From contig OZ037772.1 of assembly GCA_964035545.1 (NCBI GenBank), forward strand, positions 1,947,001-2,011,000: a stretch of 64,000 bases of DNA, read 5' to 3'. The notes beneath the pieces were generated by a model. It had not been told where the DNA came from, did no database searches, and saw nothing but the letters and a program-made list of their open reading frames with translations. This document shows, piece after piece, positions 1 to 11,336 of the stretch. Source of the DNA: Bugula neritina (lineage: Eukaryota > Bryozoa > Gymnolaemata > Cheilostomatida > Bugulidae). Numbering within the stretch: position 1 is the stretch's first letter; every line of letters starts with the position of its first letter. Position numbers and translations under genes: made by a program.

Positions 1-69
1 TCCATCTCATCTCGGAATTGCGTGTCCAAATTATTTGACTAACTTGTATTTTCTATTGTTTGTTGTCAG

Positions 70-237
70 GTGGATCCAGATGGTGGTTTCACAGCTAATG
101 CTATCCAGGCTTACTGGCGCAAGAAAATGAAGAGAACTTGCATCAATGCCAAGACCTCTGAGTTTGCCACCAAATCGTACGTCACCCAGCAGCTAGATAA
201 TCAGCCATTTCTTGCCAAACACATGGGAACAGCACTC
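70..237 (+). CDS. putative internal exon, product unrecognised
   Basis: An open block of 56 codons is bounded by a good acceptor (TTGTTGTCAG before 70) and a GTAAGT donor after 237. Both ends are phase 0, which is compatible with splicing to the CLASP exon that starts at 1050. The encoded stretch begins VDPDGGFTANAIQAYW and ends FLAKHMGTAL. I do not recognise it, and it does not resemble the CLASP segment expected just before the next exon. It could be a lineage-specific CLASP exon or the last exon of another gene. The splice signals and open frame are seen; membership in the CLASP gene is inference. Confidence 0.4.
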
Positions 238-311
238 GTAAGTGTTTATCTTGTATCAACCATGACTTTCTCAGTATTATTTTAGAATATCCAAAAGTTT
301 CATGTTGAGAA

Positions 312-436
312 TTGTCGCTATAGTAACATATTTGTTTACTGTATGGATGTTGATAAATGTTGCTATAGTAACATGCTGGTTTTCTGTATGGATGTTAATA
401 AGTGTTGCTATAGTAACATGTTGGTTTCCTGTATGA
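312..436. repeat. 45-bp tandem repeat, about 2.7 copies
   Basis: Three successive copies each contain TGCTATAGTAACAT followed by a TGTATG/GATGTT stretch. It lies in the 812-bp interval between the first two exons. A similar core, read as GTTACTATAGCAAC, recurs in the 30-bp minisatellite near 47.4 kb. Confidence 0.8.
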
Positions 437-842
437 ATTGTAGTTTGAGTATCAGGCAGAGTCTTCCCAACTCAACTTCCTTCGACTTCACTCTGAGAGA
501 GCAGAGCAAACTCTGACTTACAGATAATAGTCACTGCTAGCAGCTTATCAAACAGTCACCAGTTGCTAGTCACCAGTTGCTAGTCGCTAATCACCAGATA
601 CTAGTCCTCTACTATGTTGCTAGTCACTTGATAATCTGAACAATCACTGACTTCTTCTTAAGCTAAGTGAGTTGTTGGCATGACTTTTCCTTTTGCTGAT
701 TGTAGATGTATAAACTCAGTGGCAGTAGAAGACGCATGTGGTGGGAAGAATAAGTCAGTCATTTTATATACAGCTGGTGATAAAGAATACACAGCAACAG
801 AGAGTAGGTTCTAGTATTCAGTGCTGCAGGATGATTGCAAGG

Positions 843-918
843 TATGTAAATCTGACCTATATAGTGTAAATCTGACCTATATAGTGTAAAGCTGACCTAT
901 ATAGTGTAGATCTGACCT
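843..918. repeat. 20-bp tandem repeat
   Basis: About 3.5 head-to-tail copies of a 20-bp unit (GTGTAAATCTGACCTATATA) lie in the intron upstream of the CLASP exon. The rest of 437-1049 holds only short AT-rich and CAGTTGCTAGT-like repeats and no supported gene. Confidence 0.8.
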
Positions 919-1049
919 CCAGTAATCCTGCTCATTGAAATAGGCGTTACAGTACTGGTGATTCATATTAAAATATACATTTCTTGTTTTAAGCTTTTAG
1001 TGCTGTTGCTTGTGATGGTGGGAGAACTGTGTTGACTATAAACCTTTAG

Positions 1050-2204
1050 GTGTACCGAGCAGCTGAGGAGTGTGCTATAACACTGGCCATGTCACTGAAG
1101 CCCGAGCACTCTGTCGTAGTACTGGCTAAACTAACGGACAGTGTTGAGTACCCACTATCTGTAGCCGCTATAAAGACACTCACACATGATATTGAACGAA
1201 TGAGTGAAGAATCCTTAATAAAAGTTATTCAACAGCTGATACCAAGTCTTATTAAGGTATTACGCTATGGCTCTTGTAAAGTTTACTGACTAATATTAGG
1301 TCATCTGTTGAGATGTGTCACTAGTTTCTAGGATTTTATTTCTACTCGGTGTAAAAAATGTTGTAAGTTGGTCTCACTAGTGTAAACTGTAGTTGTGATT
1401 AACTTCTATGGCTTTTACAGAGCTATGAGCATGAAGAGTGCAGGTGCAGGAAAGCTAGTTACTCCGCTTTAGTCGCTCTTTACATGAAAATAGGAGATAA
1501 TCTCAAGCCATATTTGTCTGTAATAACTGGCAGCAAGGTAGGCCATCAGTTCTTCACAAAAAACATGTTTAAAACTAAACTATAAAGATCTGCTAAGAAT
1601 AAGTGCCTGTTACTTTCACTCTAGTAAACAGTAAATCTAACGGATGTATATTTTATCCAAAATCGTATGTTTTGAATTGCACATTTATAACCAAAGAGTT
1701 TTGGTAACAACATTTTTATTTTAGTTATTTTTATATGATAGTTTTCATACTTAGCTCAATAATTGAATTTACTACTTGTCTAAATAATACATCAGAGAAA
1801 TGCAAAATAAATGTTATTTTCAATTTTAAATGTAGATTTCACCTCCCACGTCTAACATCACACATTTATAGAGTTGGCTATTAAATGACCAAGTCTTTGG
1901 TATGAATAAACTGAACAGTATTTGGATAATGACTATACACTGTACCATCATTATTGACTCTGTGGTTGGCATCACATTTCCCTGACTATTCTATCTTTTG
2001 TAGCTGAAACTTCTCAATCTATATATTAAGAGAGCAGAAGAAACGGTGCAGAGCTTCACCACGACTCTATCACAAAGAAATAAGTTACTCAGGAATTACT
2101 TCCTTATATTCACAAGAATCAGATGTCGAGAGCCAGCATTGCCTCAGTTGACAACAAGATGGGAGACGCCCACGGTTCTACCGTCAACGCTAAGGGTGCC
2201 ATGA
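1050..2204 (+). CDS. CLASP: CLASP-like microtubule plus-end tracking protein, C-terminal exons
   Basis: Three exons splice in phase 0: 1050-1256, 1421-1537 and 2004-2204, ending in TGA at 2202-2204. The product carries landmarks of the C-terminal TOG/HEAT region of CLASP proteins: VYRAAEECA, AAIKTLTHDIERMS, IGDNLKPYLS and the tail signature LKLLNLYIKRAEE. These align closely with recalled vertebrate CLASP C-termini (VRAAEEAA, IGDELKPHL, KLLNLYIKRA). CLASPs bind microtubule plus ends and the cortex and promote rescue. The acceptors (CCTTTAG, TTTTACAG, CTTTTGTAG) and GT donors are good. After the YIKRA motif about 45 residues are unlike other CLASPs, and the stop lies inside a sequence shared with the BTB pseudogene at 15.9 kb, so the tail may be altered by an inserted fragment. 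The upstream TOG domains lie outside the window. Confidence 0.88.
1538..2003 (+). other. CLASP intron, AT-rich
   Basis: Interval between the second and third recognisable CLASP exons, from a GTAGGC donor to a CTTTTGTAG acceptor. I see no gene or repeat in it. Confidence 0.6.
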
Positions 2205-2322
2205 AAAATATGAAGAAACATACCGTCAACATGTAGACATTGCATCACCAGTCTGAGCTAATGTCAAGGTTAAACTCTGTTTCCTGTTGATGAACTCCCT
2301 TCTTGAATATCAGCTGTACCTT
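2197..2322 (+). pseudogene. BTB-gene 3' tail fragment, duplicate of 15880-16004
   Basis: About 125 bp match the end of the SPOP-like pseudogene at 15.9 kb. One frame here reads CHEKYEETYRQHVDIASPV then TGA; the other copy reads [19 protein letters not shown] then TGA. Similarity continues into the 3' flank (CTTCCTTCTTGAATATCA). No BTB core is visible here. The fragment overlaps the last codons of the CLASP reading frame, so it probably landed at the 3' end of that gene. Confidence 0.7.
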
Positions 2323-3420
2323 TACCTTGCACCTTGTGAAGATTTTAATTATATTCTCTTTGTATGATTAGGAAAATAGTTTAGATGCAAATGTCACAAT
2401 TTACCCTTTATTGTTTATGTGCTTTTGAAAATCCTGTTTGGTAATTTTTTATGTTGTTATGATCAATTGTTCAATAATAATAGATAATGATTACTTCTTC
2501 TGAAATTCCTTTGGGATGTTGCATGTTGCCTATTTTAAAGAAGAAAGTAAAGCATTGTTTATAAATAAACAAAGGAAACAGCTCTGGTCTAGGGTAAACA
2601 CAATGTCAATGATTTGAATCTTTGGTAAACAATAAGACATTTTCATAATGACCAGAGAAAGCTCTATTTAGCTGTTTATCACTAAACAATAGTTCTATAT
2701 ACTTCAAGTGATCAATTTCATGATCAAAGTTTAGCATCCAAAAAAAAGCTATTGATAAGTAGTCTATGAGAACGCATGGAAATAGAATTGATATGAAAAA
2801 CACGATTAGAGTAGAAAAACAAAACAATAACGATAATTAGTAGGGAAATAGCAAACAGCCATTTTGATTGGAGAGAAGGCTGAGAAAACTGCATAACTCT
2901 GTTTAGAGTTGTCTCCCTAATGTTGAACTGGGGGAGGGGGTGTGGGTGTGGCATGTACATGATGTATGCTACCTAGCAGCAGTAAAACTATAATATAAAC
3001 AAGAAACAATCTCTGTTATATGCCCATCATTGACATCTTCGGTGCATCTATCGATCCTATTATCAAGTATCAGCGGTTCAATTAGTTTTTTCAACTCTTT
3101 ATAAAAATTTTAGCTCAGCTAACAGACTGGTTTTATAAATTACACTTTGAAATATTTCTTTTGTTTGTTATTCTGTTCTAAGCAAATTGTCCTACAGTGG
3201 CAAATTATCAAGCCTACTTTTAACAGTCAGCTGTTGGAGCAGCAAAGTATTTTGGGATGAATAGTGTATATTAATAACTTTCCTTTTAATGACTGACAGT
3301 CTAGTAGCAATACAAACAATACTTTTACAAATCTTTTAGCATTTAGCTGTGTTGTTGGAAAAGATAAAAAGTTTTGTAATTATTTGATTTATCTTGTTGC
3401 ACACCAAAGCCCAATAGTCC
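2323..3420. other. intergenic, CLASP 3' flank
   Basis: AT-rich DNA with possible AATAAA signals near 2567 (TATAAATAAACAAA), a plausible CLASP polyadenylation region. Short open frames on the minus strand have no recognisable content. Confidence 0.4.
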
Positions 3421-3937
<517 letters not shown>

Positions 3938-3942
3938 ATAAG

Positions 3943-4795
3943 AAAGATTACATCAATAAATGTTTAGAAATACTAAATACACCAAAATTTTCAACATGTT
4001 CCACAGATCCAACAAAAACTATTGAAAATCGAATACAATTAGAATTACGTAGTATCAAAAAACATTTTTCGGACACTGACTACAAAAGGATATATCCAAC
4101 AGGTTCAGCACCTGGGAAATTTTACGGGATGGCCAAATTACACAAACTCAAACAAGGAGATGGTATGGAGAAGCTACAAATGCGATTAATAATTTCTAAC
4201 ATAGGTACTGCATCATACCAACTTGCGAAATACCTGGCCAAAATGCTAAAACCACTTAGTGAATCTGAAAGTAATATTGAATCAACCGATAGTTTTCTTA
4301 CATATGTACGGCAACTTCATATTCCAGCAAACCATCAACTGATATCATTTGATGTTGTTTCCCTCTTTACTTCTGTACCACTTGACTACACAATTTCAGC
4401 AATCATAAATGATATTTATGAGAAACAACGAATCCAAACAACTATACCAAAGAAGAAAATGATAAACCTACTCAACCTTTGTACAAAACAAGTTCACTTT
4501 ACTTTCAACGGCATCATTTATACACAGACGGATGGTGTTGCTATGGGATCTCCTCTAGGACCAATAATTGCGAATATATTCATGACAAAACTAGAACAGA
4601 AAGTAATACCAAAATTGAATTCAATGTCACCTTGGGTGAGATACATAGATGACACATTTGCAACCATAGACCCTGATTATATTAACACAACACTCAACAC
4701 ACTTAATAATTTTCATCCTAACATAAAATTTACTCACGAACTAGAAACCAATAAATTACTTTCTTTTCTGGATGTTACAGTTTTGCGACACAATA
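3943..4795 (+). pseudogene. Penelope-like RT fragment, plus strand
   Basis: An open frame of about 280 codons is homologous to the middle of the minus-strand PLE protein, from NKKDYINKCLEI through the RT core. It includes the RT motifs FDVVSLFTSVP, GVAMGSPLGP and YIDDTFATI. It lacks the N-terminal region and everything after the VTVLRHNS segment. There it breaks at AGCT and runs into an (AT)n tract. It joins head-to-head with the minus-strand pLTR A. One visible change relative to the full copy is RPIISN to RLIISN. It is a truncated, probably inactive copy. Confidence 0.9.
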
Positions 4796-4797
4796 GC

Positions 4798-4820
4798 TAT
4801 AATAAATATATACATGTATG

Positions 4821-4908
<88 letters not shown>
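4798..4908. repeat. (AT)n microsatellite at PLE 3' end
   Basis: About 110 bp of AT with TG interruptions, directly following (on the minus strand) the 3' pLTR of the near-complete PLE. Confidence 0.95.
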
Positions 4909-4910
<2 letters not shown>

Positions 4911-5226
4911 AATATATCTTTACGAGCTAGTAATTTGATTATAAATAGGTATACGAGAAACATTGTTATTTATTACTTTATTAGGTAAAGTAATTACACT
5001 GATATTTCGGGTACCACTGTACCCATCTTCAGAGTAGCAATGAATGAAATTCGAAAATTATTATGTTACGTTAGACGTTATGCATGACACAAAAAATAGA
5101 GAGTGACAGTTATTGTAAATTATTGAAACTTAAAGGAGATAATCTTATTTTATATATTACGCAGGTCAAAAATTATACTGATTTTTTTGCATAAAAAATA
5201 AATTAGAGTTGACAAAAAAAATTGAT
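4909..5226 (-). repeat. Penelope pLTR, copy B (3' pLTR)
   Basis: About 318 bp, near-identical to copies A, C and D. It follows the PLE trailer and is followed on the minus strand by (AT)n. Confidence 0.88.
4990..5044 (-). ncRNA. hammerhead ribozyme-like motif, copy B
   Basis: Same core as copy A: CTGAAGA complement at 5032-5026, the GGGTAC/GTACCC hairpin, and GAAATATC at 5008-5001. All core bases are unchanged. Confidence 0.7.
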
Positions 5227-5387
5227 ATCCAAATATAAAAACAGCAAGAATTAGTGAAACTATGTGAGAGTTGAGTAGTGTGGAGCTATTGATATAGTTT
5301 TAGTGGTATGGAGTAATTTTGTTTATTGAGTTGCGGTTTTATTTGTTTAATGTAGAGAGCTTCGGCTACTTTTCGATGGTGGATTCC

Positions 5388-7715
5388 TTAAAATGAATGA
5401 TTTAAAACTGTTACATTGTCTATTGATATGTTTCCATGATTAGTGGTAGAGATGTGTTGATAAATTTTGGAATTGATGTCATTGCAGTGTTCATGTATCC
5501 TGTGTGATAGGCGACGTCCGGTTTCACCTACATATGTTTGTTGACAGGTAGCTTCAGGGCAGGTTATTTTGTAGACTAGGTTGTGAATGTGTTCTTTATT
5601 GGTTTTATCTTTGAGATTAAAATGTGAACTTAAGGGGGTTCCTTTAAATAAAATACGGGCATTGAGTTCATTTGAAAAAGAGTCTGTAATTAATTTATTG
5701 AGGGAGCGAATTAGTTTTTCTCCTGTTACTCCTTTATAAGGCAGCTGAAGTAAAATGTGTTTCCTGTTGTCTTTTTCACTGAGTAGTCCGTCACCAATGT
5801 TGTTAATAGTTTTCTCTATTACATATTTAGGGTAACCATTTTTATGTTCAAAAACATTTCGAATATAGTTTAGTTCTTGGGTCTTAAGTGCTGGAGTAGA
5901 ACAGATTTTATTAGCCCTTAATACTAGTGACTTGAGTGTGCTTAGCTTCCACGTTTTTAGTGAGAAAGAGTTCCAATGTAAGTATGTATCGTTATGTGTT
6001 GGTTTGCGGAATACTGTGGTTTCCACTGAGCTATTGTGTCGCAAAACAGTAACATCCAGAAAAGAAAGTGATTTATTGGTTTCTAGTTCGTGAGTAAATT
6101 TTATGTTAGGATGAAAATTATCAAGTGTGTTGAGTGTTGTGTTAATATACTCAGGGTCTATTGTTGCAAATGTGTCATCTATGTATCTCACCCAAGGTGA
6201 CATTGAATTCAACTTTGGTATTACTTTCTGTTCTAGTTTTGTCATGAATATATTCGCAATAATTGGTCCTAGAGGAGATCCCATAGCAACACCATCCGTC
6301 TGTGTATAAATGATGTCGTTGAAAGTAAAGTGAACTTGTTTTGTACAAAGGTTGAGTAAGTTTATCATTTTCTTCTTTGGTATAGTTGTTTGGATTCGTT
6401 GTTTCTCATAAATATCATTTATGATTGCTGAAATCGTGTAGTCAAGTGGTACAGAAGTAAAGAGGGAAACAACATCAAATGATATCAGTTGATGGTTTGC
6501 TGGAATATGAAGTTGCCGTATATATGTAAGAAAACTATCGGTTGATTCGATATTACTTTCAGATTCACTAAGTGGTTTTAGCATTTTGGCCAGATATTTC
6601 GCAAGTTGGTATGATGCAGTGCCTATGTTAGAAATTATTGGTCGCATTTGTAGCTTCTCTATACCATCTCCTTGTTTGAGTTTGTGTATTTTGGCCATCC
6701 CGTAAAATTTCCCAGGTGCTGAACCTGTTGGATATATCCTTTTATAGTCAGTATCAGAAAAATGTTTTTTGATACTACGCAATTCTAATTGTATTCGATT
6801 TTCAATAGTTTTTGTTGGATCTGTGGAACATATTGAAAATTTTGGTGTATTTAGTATTTCTAAACATTTGTTGATGTAATCCTTCTTATTCATGACAACA
6901 GTACCTTTTCCTTTGTCTTGTTTAATTAATGAGATATCCTTATTATTTTTCAATTTCTTTAGAGCATCATCAAAATATTTTGGCATCTTAATCTTTATAA
7001 ATTTGGAGTACGTGTCTAAGAGTTCACCTTTAATTACTTCAAGCTTATCTTCAGATACTTGATGTTGATTTGAGGAAATTTGTTGGTAGAAAGATTCGAG
7101 TTGTGATTTAATATGAATATTGTTGGTTTTTGTAGGAATGTGTACATCTAATCCTCTGGCAATAGCTTGTTGTTGTTGATTTGTAAGTTGAACTGAAGAG
7201 AAATTGTGTAGGCTTTTCATAGTGTCTAATTCTTGAGCTTTAGGGTCTTGAATGCAGTTTCGAAGTTGTTTAATTTTTCGGTCATGTTTGCAATGAATAA
7301 ATTTGCGTTCCTTTGAAATACGAGAGGTTATTCTACTTATAAGGACTAGATAAAAAAGTAAACTTAATTTCTTTTGAAGATATTGCTTGACTTCAGTGAT
7401 AGATTGTTGTACCTTCTTTTTCTGGTAGTGTTTGTTCTTTAATTCTTGTTCCATAATTAGTTTCGAAATTTTAGCTTTTAATTTGTAGTTCTTACCAGGA
7501 ATAGACAATTTCACTTGAGAAAATGTAGGAGATAAAGATTCTCTTTTGCAAATTAGAATATACTTTATGTCAGCTTTGATCTTTGTTGATTTAATCTTGA
7601 GTGATTCGTAACGTCTTGCTGATAATCTCATTTGTCGCCCGTGTTTCTCTTCGATTAATTTAAATATATCTTTACGAGCTAGTAATTTGATTATAAATAG
7701 GTATACGAGAAACAT
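5388..7715 (-). CDS. Penelope-like reverse transcriptase / GIY-YIG endonuclease
   Basis: 775 codons. The N-terminus ([16 protein letters not shown]) is encoded in the pLTR. A Lys-rich region follows, then the RT: GKGTVVMNKKDY near residue 270, PTGSAPGKFYGMAKIHK near 330, FDVVSLFTSVP near 420, GVAMGSPLGP near 480 and the catalytic YIDD near 515. The C-terminal GIY-YIG nuclease shows NLVYKITCP and TYVGETGRR near residues 710-735, followed by HRIHEH. PLE RTs are telomerase-related enzymes that prime at a nuclease-cut target. The frame stops at a TAA after TVLNHSF. The sister copy at 8.1 kb reads AAA there and continues for about 30 more residues, so this copy carries a nonsense change that removes the end of the nuclease domain. 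Otherwise it is intact, so the insertion is fairly recent. Confidence 0.93.
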   Translation of the reverse strand: MFLVYLFIIKLLARKDIFKLIEEKHGRQMRLSARRYESLKIKSTKIKADIKYILICKRESLSPTFSQVKLSIPGKNYKLKAKISKLIMEQELKNKHYQKKKVQQSITEVKQYLQKKLSLLFYLVLISRITSRISKERKFIHCKHDRKIKQLRNCIQDPKAQELDTMKSLHNFSSVQLTNQQQQAIARGLDVHIPTKTNNIHIKSQLESFYQQISSNQHQVSEDKLEVIKGELLDTYSKFIKIKMPKYFDDALKKLKNNKDISLIKQDKGKGTVVMNKKDYINKCLEILNTPKFSICSTDPTKTIENRIQLELRSIKKHFSDTDYKRIYPTGSAPGKFYGMAKIHKLKQGDGIEKLQMRPIISNIGTASYQLAKYLAKMLKPLSESESNIESTDSFLTYIRQLHIPANHQLISFDVVSLFTSVPLDYTISAIINDIYEKQRIQTTIPKKKMINLLNLCTKQVHFTFNDIIYTQTDGVAMGSPLGPIIANIFMTKLEQKVIPKLNSMSPWVRYIDDTFATIDPEYINTTLNTLDNFHPNIKFTHELETNKSLSFLDVTVLRHNSSVETTVFRKPTHNDTYLHWNSFSLKTWKLSTLKSLVLRANKICSTPALKTQELNYIRNVFEHKNGYPKYVIEKTINNIGDGLLSEKDNRKHILLQLPYKGVTGEKLIRSLNKLITDSFSNELNARILFKGTPLSSHFNLKDKTNKEHIHNLVYKITCPEATCQQTYVGETGRRLSHRIHEHCNDINSKIYQHISTTNHGNISIDNVTVLNHSF

Positions 7716-7980
7716 TGTTATTTATTACTTTATTAGGTAAAGTAATTACACTGATATTTCGGGTACCACTGTACCCATCTTCAGAGTAGCAATGAATGAA
7801 ATTCAAAAATTATTATGTTACGTTAGACGTTATGCATGACACAAAGAATAGAGAGTGACAGTTATTGTAAATTATTGAAACTTAAAGGAGATAATCTTAT
7901 TTTATATATTACGCAGGTCAAAAATTATACTGATTTTTTTGCATAAAAAATAAATTAGAGTTGACAAAAAAAATAGATAT
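7660..7980 (-). repeat. Penelope pLTR, copy C (5' pLTR)
   Basis: Upstream pLTR of the near-complete element. Its 3' part overlaps the first codons of the reading frame. Unlike copies A, B and D it is not bordered by (AT)n but continues into the coding interior, as expected for a 5' terminal copy. Confidence 0.88.
7742..7796 (-). ncRNA. hammerhead ribozyme-like motif, copy C
   Basis: CTGAAGA complement at 7784-7778, the GGGTAC/GTACCC hairpin, GAAATATC at 7760-7753. It sits just upstream of the reading frame, where self-cleavage would define the 5' end of the element RNA. Confidence 0.7.
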
Positions 7981-7985
7981 CCAAA

Positions 7986-8386
7986 TATAAAAACAGCAAG
8001 AATTAGTGAAACTATGTGAGAGTTGAGTAGTGTGGAGCTATTGATATAGTTTTAGTGGTATGGAGTAATTTTGTTTATTGAGTTGCGGTTTTATTTGTTT
8101 AATGTAGAGAGCTTCGGCTACTTTTCGATGGTGGATTCCTTTAAATGAATGATTTAAAACTGTTACATTGTCTATTGATATGTTTCCATGATTAGTGGTA
8201 GAGATGTGTTGATAAATTTTGGAATTGATGTAATTGCAGTGTTCATGTATCCTGTGTGATAGGCGACGTCCGGTTTCGCCTACATATGTTTGTTGACAGG
8301 TAGCTTCAGGGCAGGTTATTTTGTAGACTAGGTTGTGAATGTGTTCTTTATTGGTTTTATCTTTGAGATTAAAATGTGAACTTAAG
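7986..8386 (-). pseudogene. Penelope 3' fragment (GIY-YIG end), left arm of inverted repeat
   Basis: Minus-strand copy of the last part of the PLE reading frame from SSHFNLKDKTNKEH through the GIY-YIG domain. The C-terminus here is intact: AAA replaces the premature TAA and the frame continues through HHRKVAEALY to a TAG. It is fused at CTTAAG (8381-8386) to the plus-strand fragment and forms a roughly 400-bp arm of a palindrome with 8635-9035. Confidence 0.9.
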
Positions 8387-9035
8387 ACCCAAGAACTAAA
8401 CTATATTCGAAATGTTTTTGAACATAAAAATGGTTACCCTAAATATGTAATAGAGAAAACTATTAACAACATTGGTGACGGACTACTCAGTGAAAAAGAC
8501 AACAGGAAACACATTTTACTTCAGCTGCCTTATAAAGGAGTAACAGGAGAAAAACTAATTCGCTCCCTCAATAAATTAATTACAGACTCTTTTTCAAATG
8601 AACTCAATGCCCGTATTTTATTTAAAGGAACCCCCTTAAGTTCACATTTTAATCTCAAAGATAAAACCAATAAAGAACACATTCACAACCTAGTCTACAA
8701 AATAACCTGCCCTGAAGCTACCTGTCAACAAACATATGTAGGCGAAACCGGACGTCGCCTATCACACAGGATACATGAACACTGCAATGACATCAATTCC
8801 AAAATTTATCAACACATCTCTACCACTAATCATGGAAACATATCAATAGACAATGTAACAGTTTTAAATCATTCATTTTAAGGAATCCACCATCGAAAAG
8901 TAGCCGAAGCTCTCTACATTAAACAAATAAAACCGCAACTCAATAAACAAAATTACTCCATACCACTAAAACTATATCAGTAGCTCCACACTACTCAACT
9001 CTCACATAGTTTCACTAATTCTTGCTGTTTTTATA
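8381..9035 (+). pseudogene. Penelope 3' fragment (GIY-YIG end), plus strand
   Basis: Plus-strand PLE sequence beginning at TQELNYIRNVFEHKNG and running through the GIY-YIG motifs (VYKITCP, TYVGETGRR) to a premature TAA at 8879-8881, the same nonsense change as in the near-complete copy. The trailer then reads on to GCTGTTTTTATA at 9035, where a TIR element interrupts it; the PLE resumes at 11605 with its pLTR. Confidence 0.9.
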
Positions 9036-9155
9036 CACAGTTGGTTTAAGGTCATACTTTTCATTTTCTGGCTCTTTGCCAGGTGCTTTATGTTCTATAT
9101 GAACAATGTTCCACTGATAGCTCGAACAGGTTGAATGTCACAGGAACAAAAAAAA

Positions 9156-11336
9156 TATGAAAAGATAAAGAAATTTATGTTCTCCAATATACTTTTTTAT
9201 TTTTTTCAAAAGCCAATTCATGTTTAAGTTATAGCTTGTTGAAAAACATAGTCCCCCTTCCACATTCTTTTCAATTTATACGCTCCTGACTTGTTATTGT
9301 GTCTCAATATGCCTTGTATTTGAGTGCTTGTTAGTCTCGCTTCACTAACTTTGCCTATACTTCACAAGTGCCAGTGCTGCTGGCTCAAAAGCTAAATGTT
9401 ATAAACTGTCAGCTAAAACCCAATCTTGTATTCCTAGGTTGGTTGGCCTAAATAAAACAATAGTCAAATCATGATTTCATGTTTTAAAAATTTACTCTAT
9501 TCTAACCTGCTGCCTAGCTAGTTCTATTTTTGATGTATAATTACAAAATTTGTGATACATTTTTTTGGCAACCATGTGATTTATAAAATGCAGTAATGGT
9601 ACTTATAATATTATATTATTATCATTATAATATATTATATAGTACTATGTGTGTTTTTATTATACTGCATAATATCTATTTTATTATTGTTGTTGTGCAA
9701 ACAAGTGCAATTAACCTAGTTTTCAAAATGTACCTCTAAATTATCAGAATATCAGTTTAGATATTTTCATGCTTTGTAAGGTAAACCTAAAAAAAGAGGC
9801 TGTATTCCCAAAGTAAAGGGTGTTGAACTATGAACTATATTAGATTAGCCACTCTGCTACCAAGTGCGTCAGTATAATATTATATGAAAAGCTCTGATGC
9901 TTTGTCTCCGGTGGCTGGCTGCGATATGATAACTTGGCCAACTTCCAAGAGTTTAAAATTGGCGCAATTATTCAAGAGGTTACATACTGCACAGAGCTAG
10001 CAGTGATAGTAACCTTGCTATTGGCAGTACTTATTACAACTGCCAGCATATAAGCTGCATTGTAGAATGCCGTTGGGGTAGGCTATTAAAACCAAATTCT
10101 GCTCTCTAATATACCTAAGACACAATGCAGCAACATAATTGTTCATTTCATTTCATTTTACATTGCCACCCTTACATGAGCTGTGGGCTTCATAAAGATT
10201 CATATGATTAGAGATTTATGCTATAGGCTAGCTATGATGAAAATAACACACCATTGTCAAAGTTAACTTCAAGTATGTTGTTTTCCAGAAACTCAGTAAT
10301 GTCCATTTATCTCTCGCATACAAATACTTATGTAATAGCATACAGTTTAAGTTTTATTTTAGAGCACATCTGCAAACTCTACAATAAGAGCTTGCTTTAC
10401 CAGTCTATTTCAGACCTGTTTTTGTAGCTAGTAATACGCAAGCTACTTATTTTTAAACTTTTGGGTTATTTGTTCAAAACCATTAGCTTTGCTAGTAACC
10501 CGAGACTATTGCAACAGTTGACTGCTATCAACATGAATTGACAGCCTAATAATTATAACCCGTTTGCGCGCGAAATATTTATGTAATGATAGTGACTCAT
10601 ATAGTGCGCGTTTCATTTACGATGACTGCGTGGTCCAGAGGTTAGAGGCGTCAACGACGAGTTGGTTGATCATGGTTCAACCCTGTTTTGTTGCAATTTT
10701 TTTTGTCAATTTATGCAAATCCTACGCATGTATAATAAATATGGCTATAAGTGTAAAGTTTTTTTTTTAACTTTTGTTCAACAGTAAGACAACATACATG
10801 CATAATAATTAGATACTGAACGCTGGACTAAACCTTAAATTGATCTTATAGAATACAATGTACTTAAAATAATCATATGTGAATTAGAGAAACTGAAAGT
10901 ACACCTGCTGTGCTATAGACAGACCTTTACTGACAAGACTGCAAAGTGAAGTGATTTAGCTGAAATTAACTCTGCCAAACAAACAAAGAATTATGTTGTG
11001 CTAAGGCATTTTCAATATATTATTGTAACATAGTGAGATGATTCAGCTAAGTGCTAATGTAAAACAGGGAACATTATCTTGGCAGAAATCCAATAGATTG
11101 CCAATTTGTGCGAGAGGGTACTATATGTTATTGTGATAGCGCAGAGCGGCAAACGTACTAGGAATTTTATAATTAGTCACAGGAGCGTAGCTAGAACCAC
11201 CATATGAAGAATTTAGAAAATTGCAGTGAAACTTGCAAAATGGTGTATGTTTTTACCAAATTGTGAAGAGCATAAACAGAATTTCAAAAAACAAAGAAAG
11301 TATATTAGAGAAAACATATCAAGGAATGTCAAGTTT
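9156..11336 (+). repeat. 2.18-kb non-coding core, copy 1
   Basis: Collinear with 21976-24165 in the same orientation, with scattered substitutions and small indels; both copies begin TATGAAAAGATAAAG and end AATGTCAAGTTT. No long open frame is conserved. It contains a tRNA-like A/B-box segment near 10.65 kb. Confidence 0.93.
10621..10690 (+). other. tRNA-like / SINE-head segment with A and B boxes
   Basis: TGGTCCAGAGG at 10631 matches the pol III A box and GGTTCAACCCT at about 10674 matches the B box, at tRNA spacing. No clean cloverleaf is seen, so this is probably a decayed tRNA gene or SINE head carried in the repeated core. Confidence 0.55.

Larger units (their letters stand above)
4909..7980 (-). 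mobile_element. near-complete Penelope-like element
   Basis: On the minus strand the order is 5' pLTR (7980-7660), a single RT plus GIY-YIG reading frame, a short trailer (5387-5227), 3' pLTR (5226-4909) and an (AT)n tail. This is the classic PLE layout with direct pLTRs. The 5' pLTR overlaps the start of the reading frame. The trailer contains the natural C-terminus of the protein beyond a premature TAA, and ends GCTGTTTTTATATTTGG. Its neighbours are further PLE fragments in both orientations, so this is a nested hot spot. No target site duplication could be assigned because the 3' side is (AT)n. Confidence 0.9.
7986..9035. repeat. 400-bp inverted repeat of PLE 3' ends
   Basis: Arms 7986-8386 and 8635-9035 mirror each other about 8510 with a 248-bp single-copy spacer. 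The junction is the palindromic hexamer CTTAAG, which occurs at both breakpoints in the intact PLE. Confidence 0.9.

Noticed and set aside
8339-8400. Start of a 180-codon plus-strand frame at 8339
   Set aside because: The first part is the antisense of the left PLE arm; genuine PLE coding sequence begins only after the CTTAAG junction.
10621-10690. Functional tRNA gene
   Set aside because: A and B boxes are present but acceptor and anticodon stems do not pair cleanly; better read as a decayed tRNA or SINE head.
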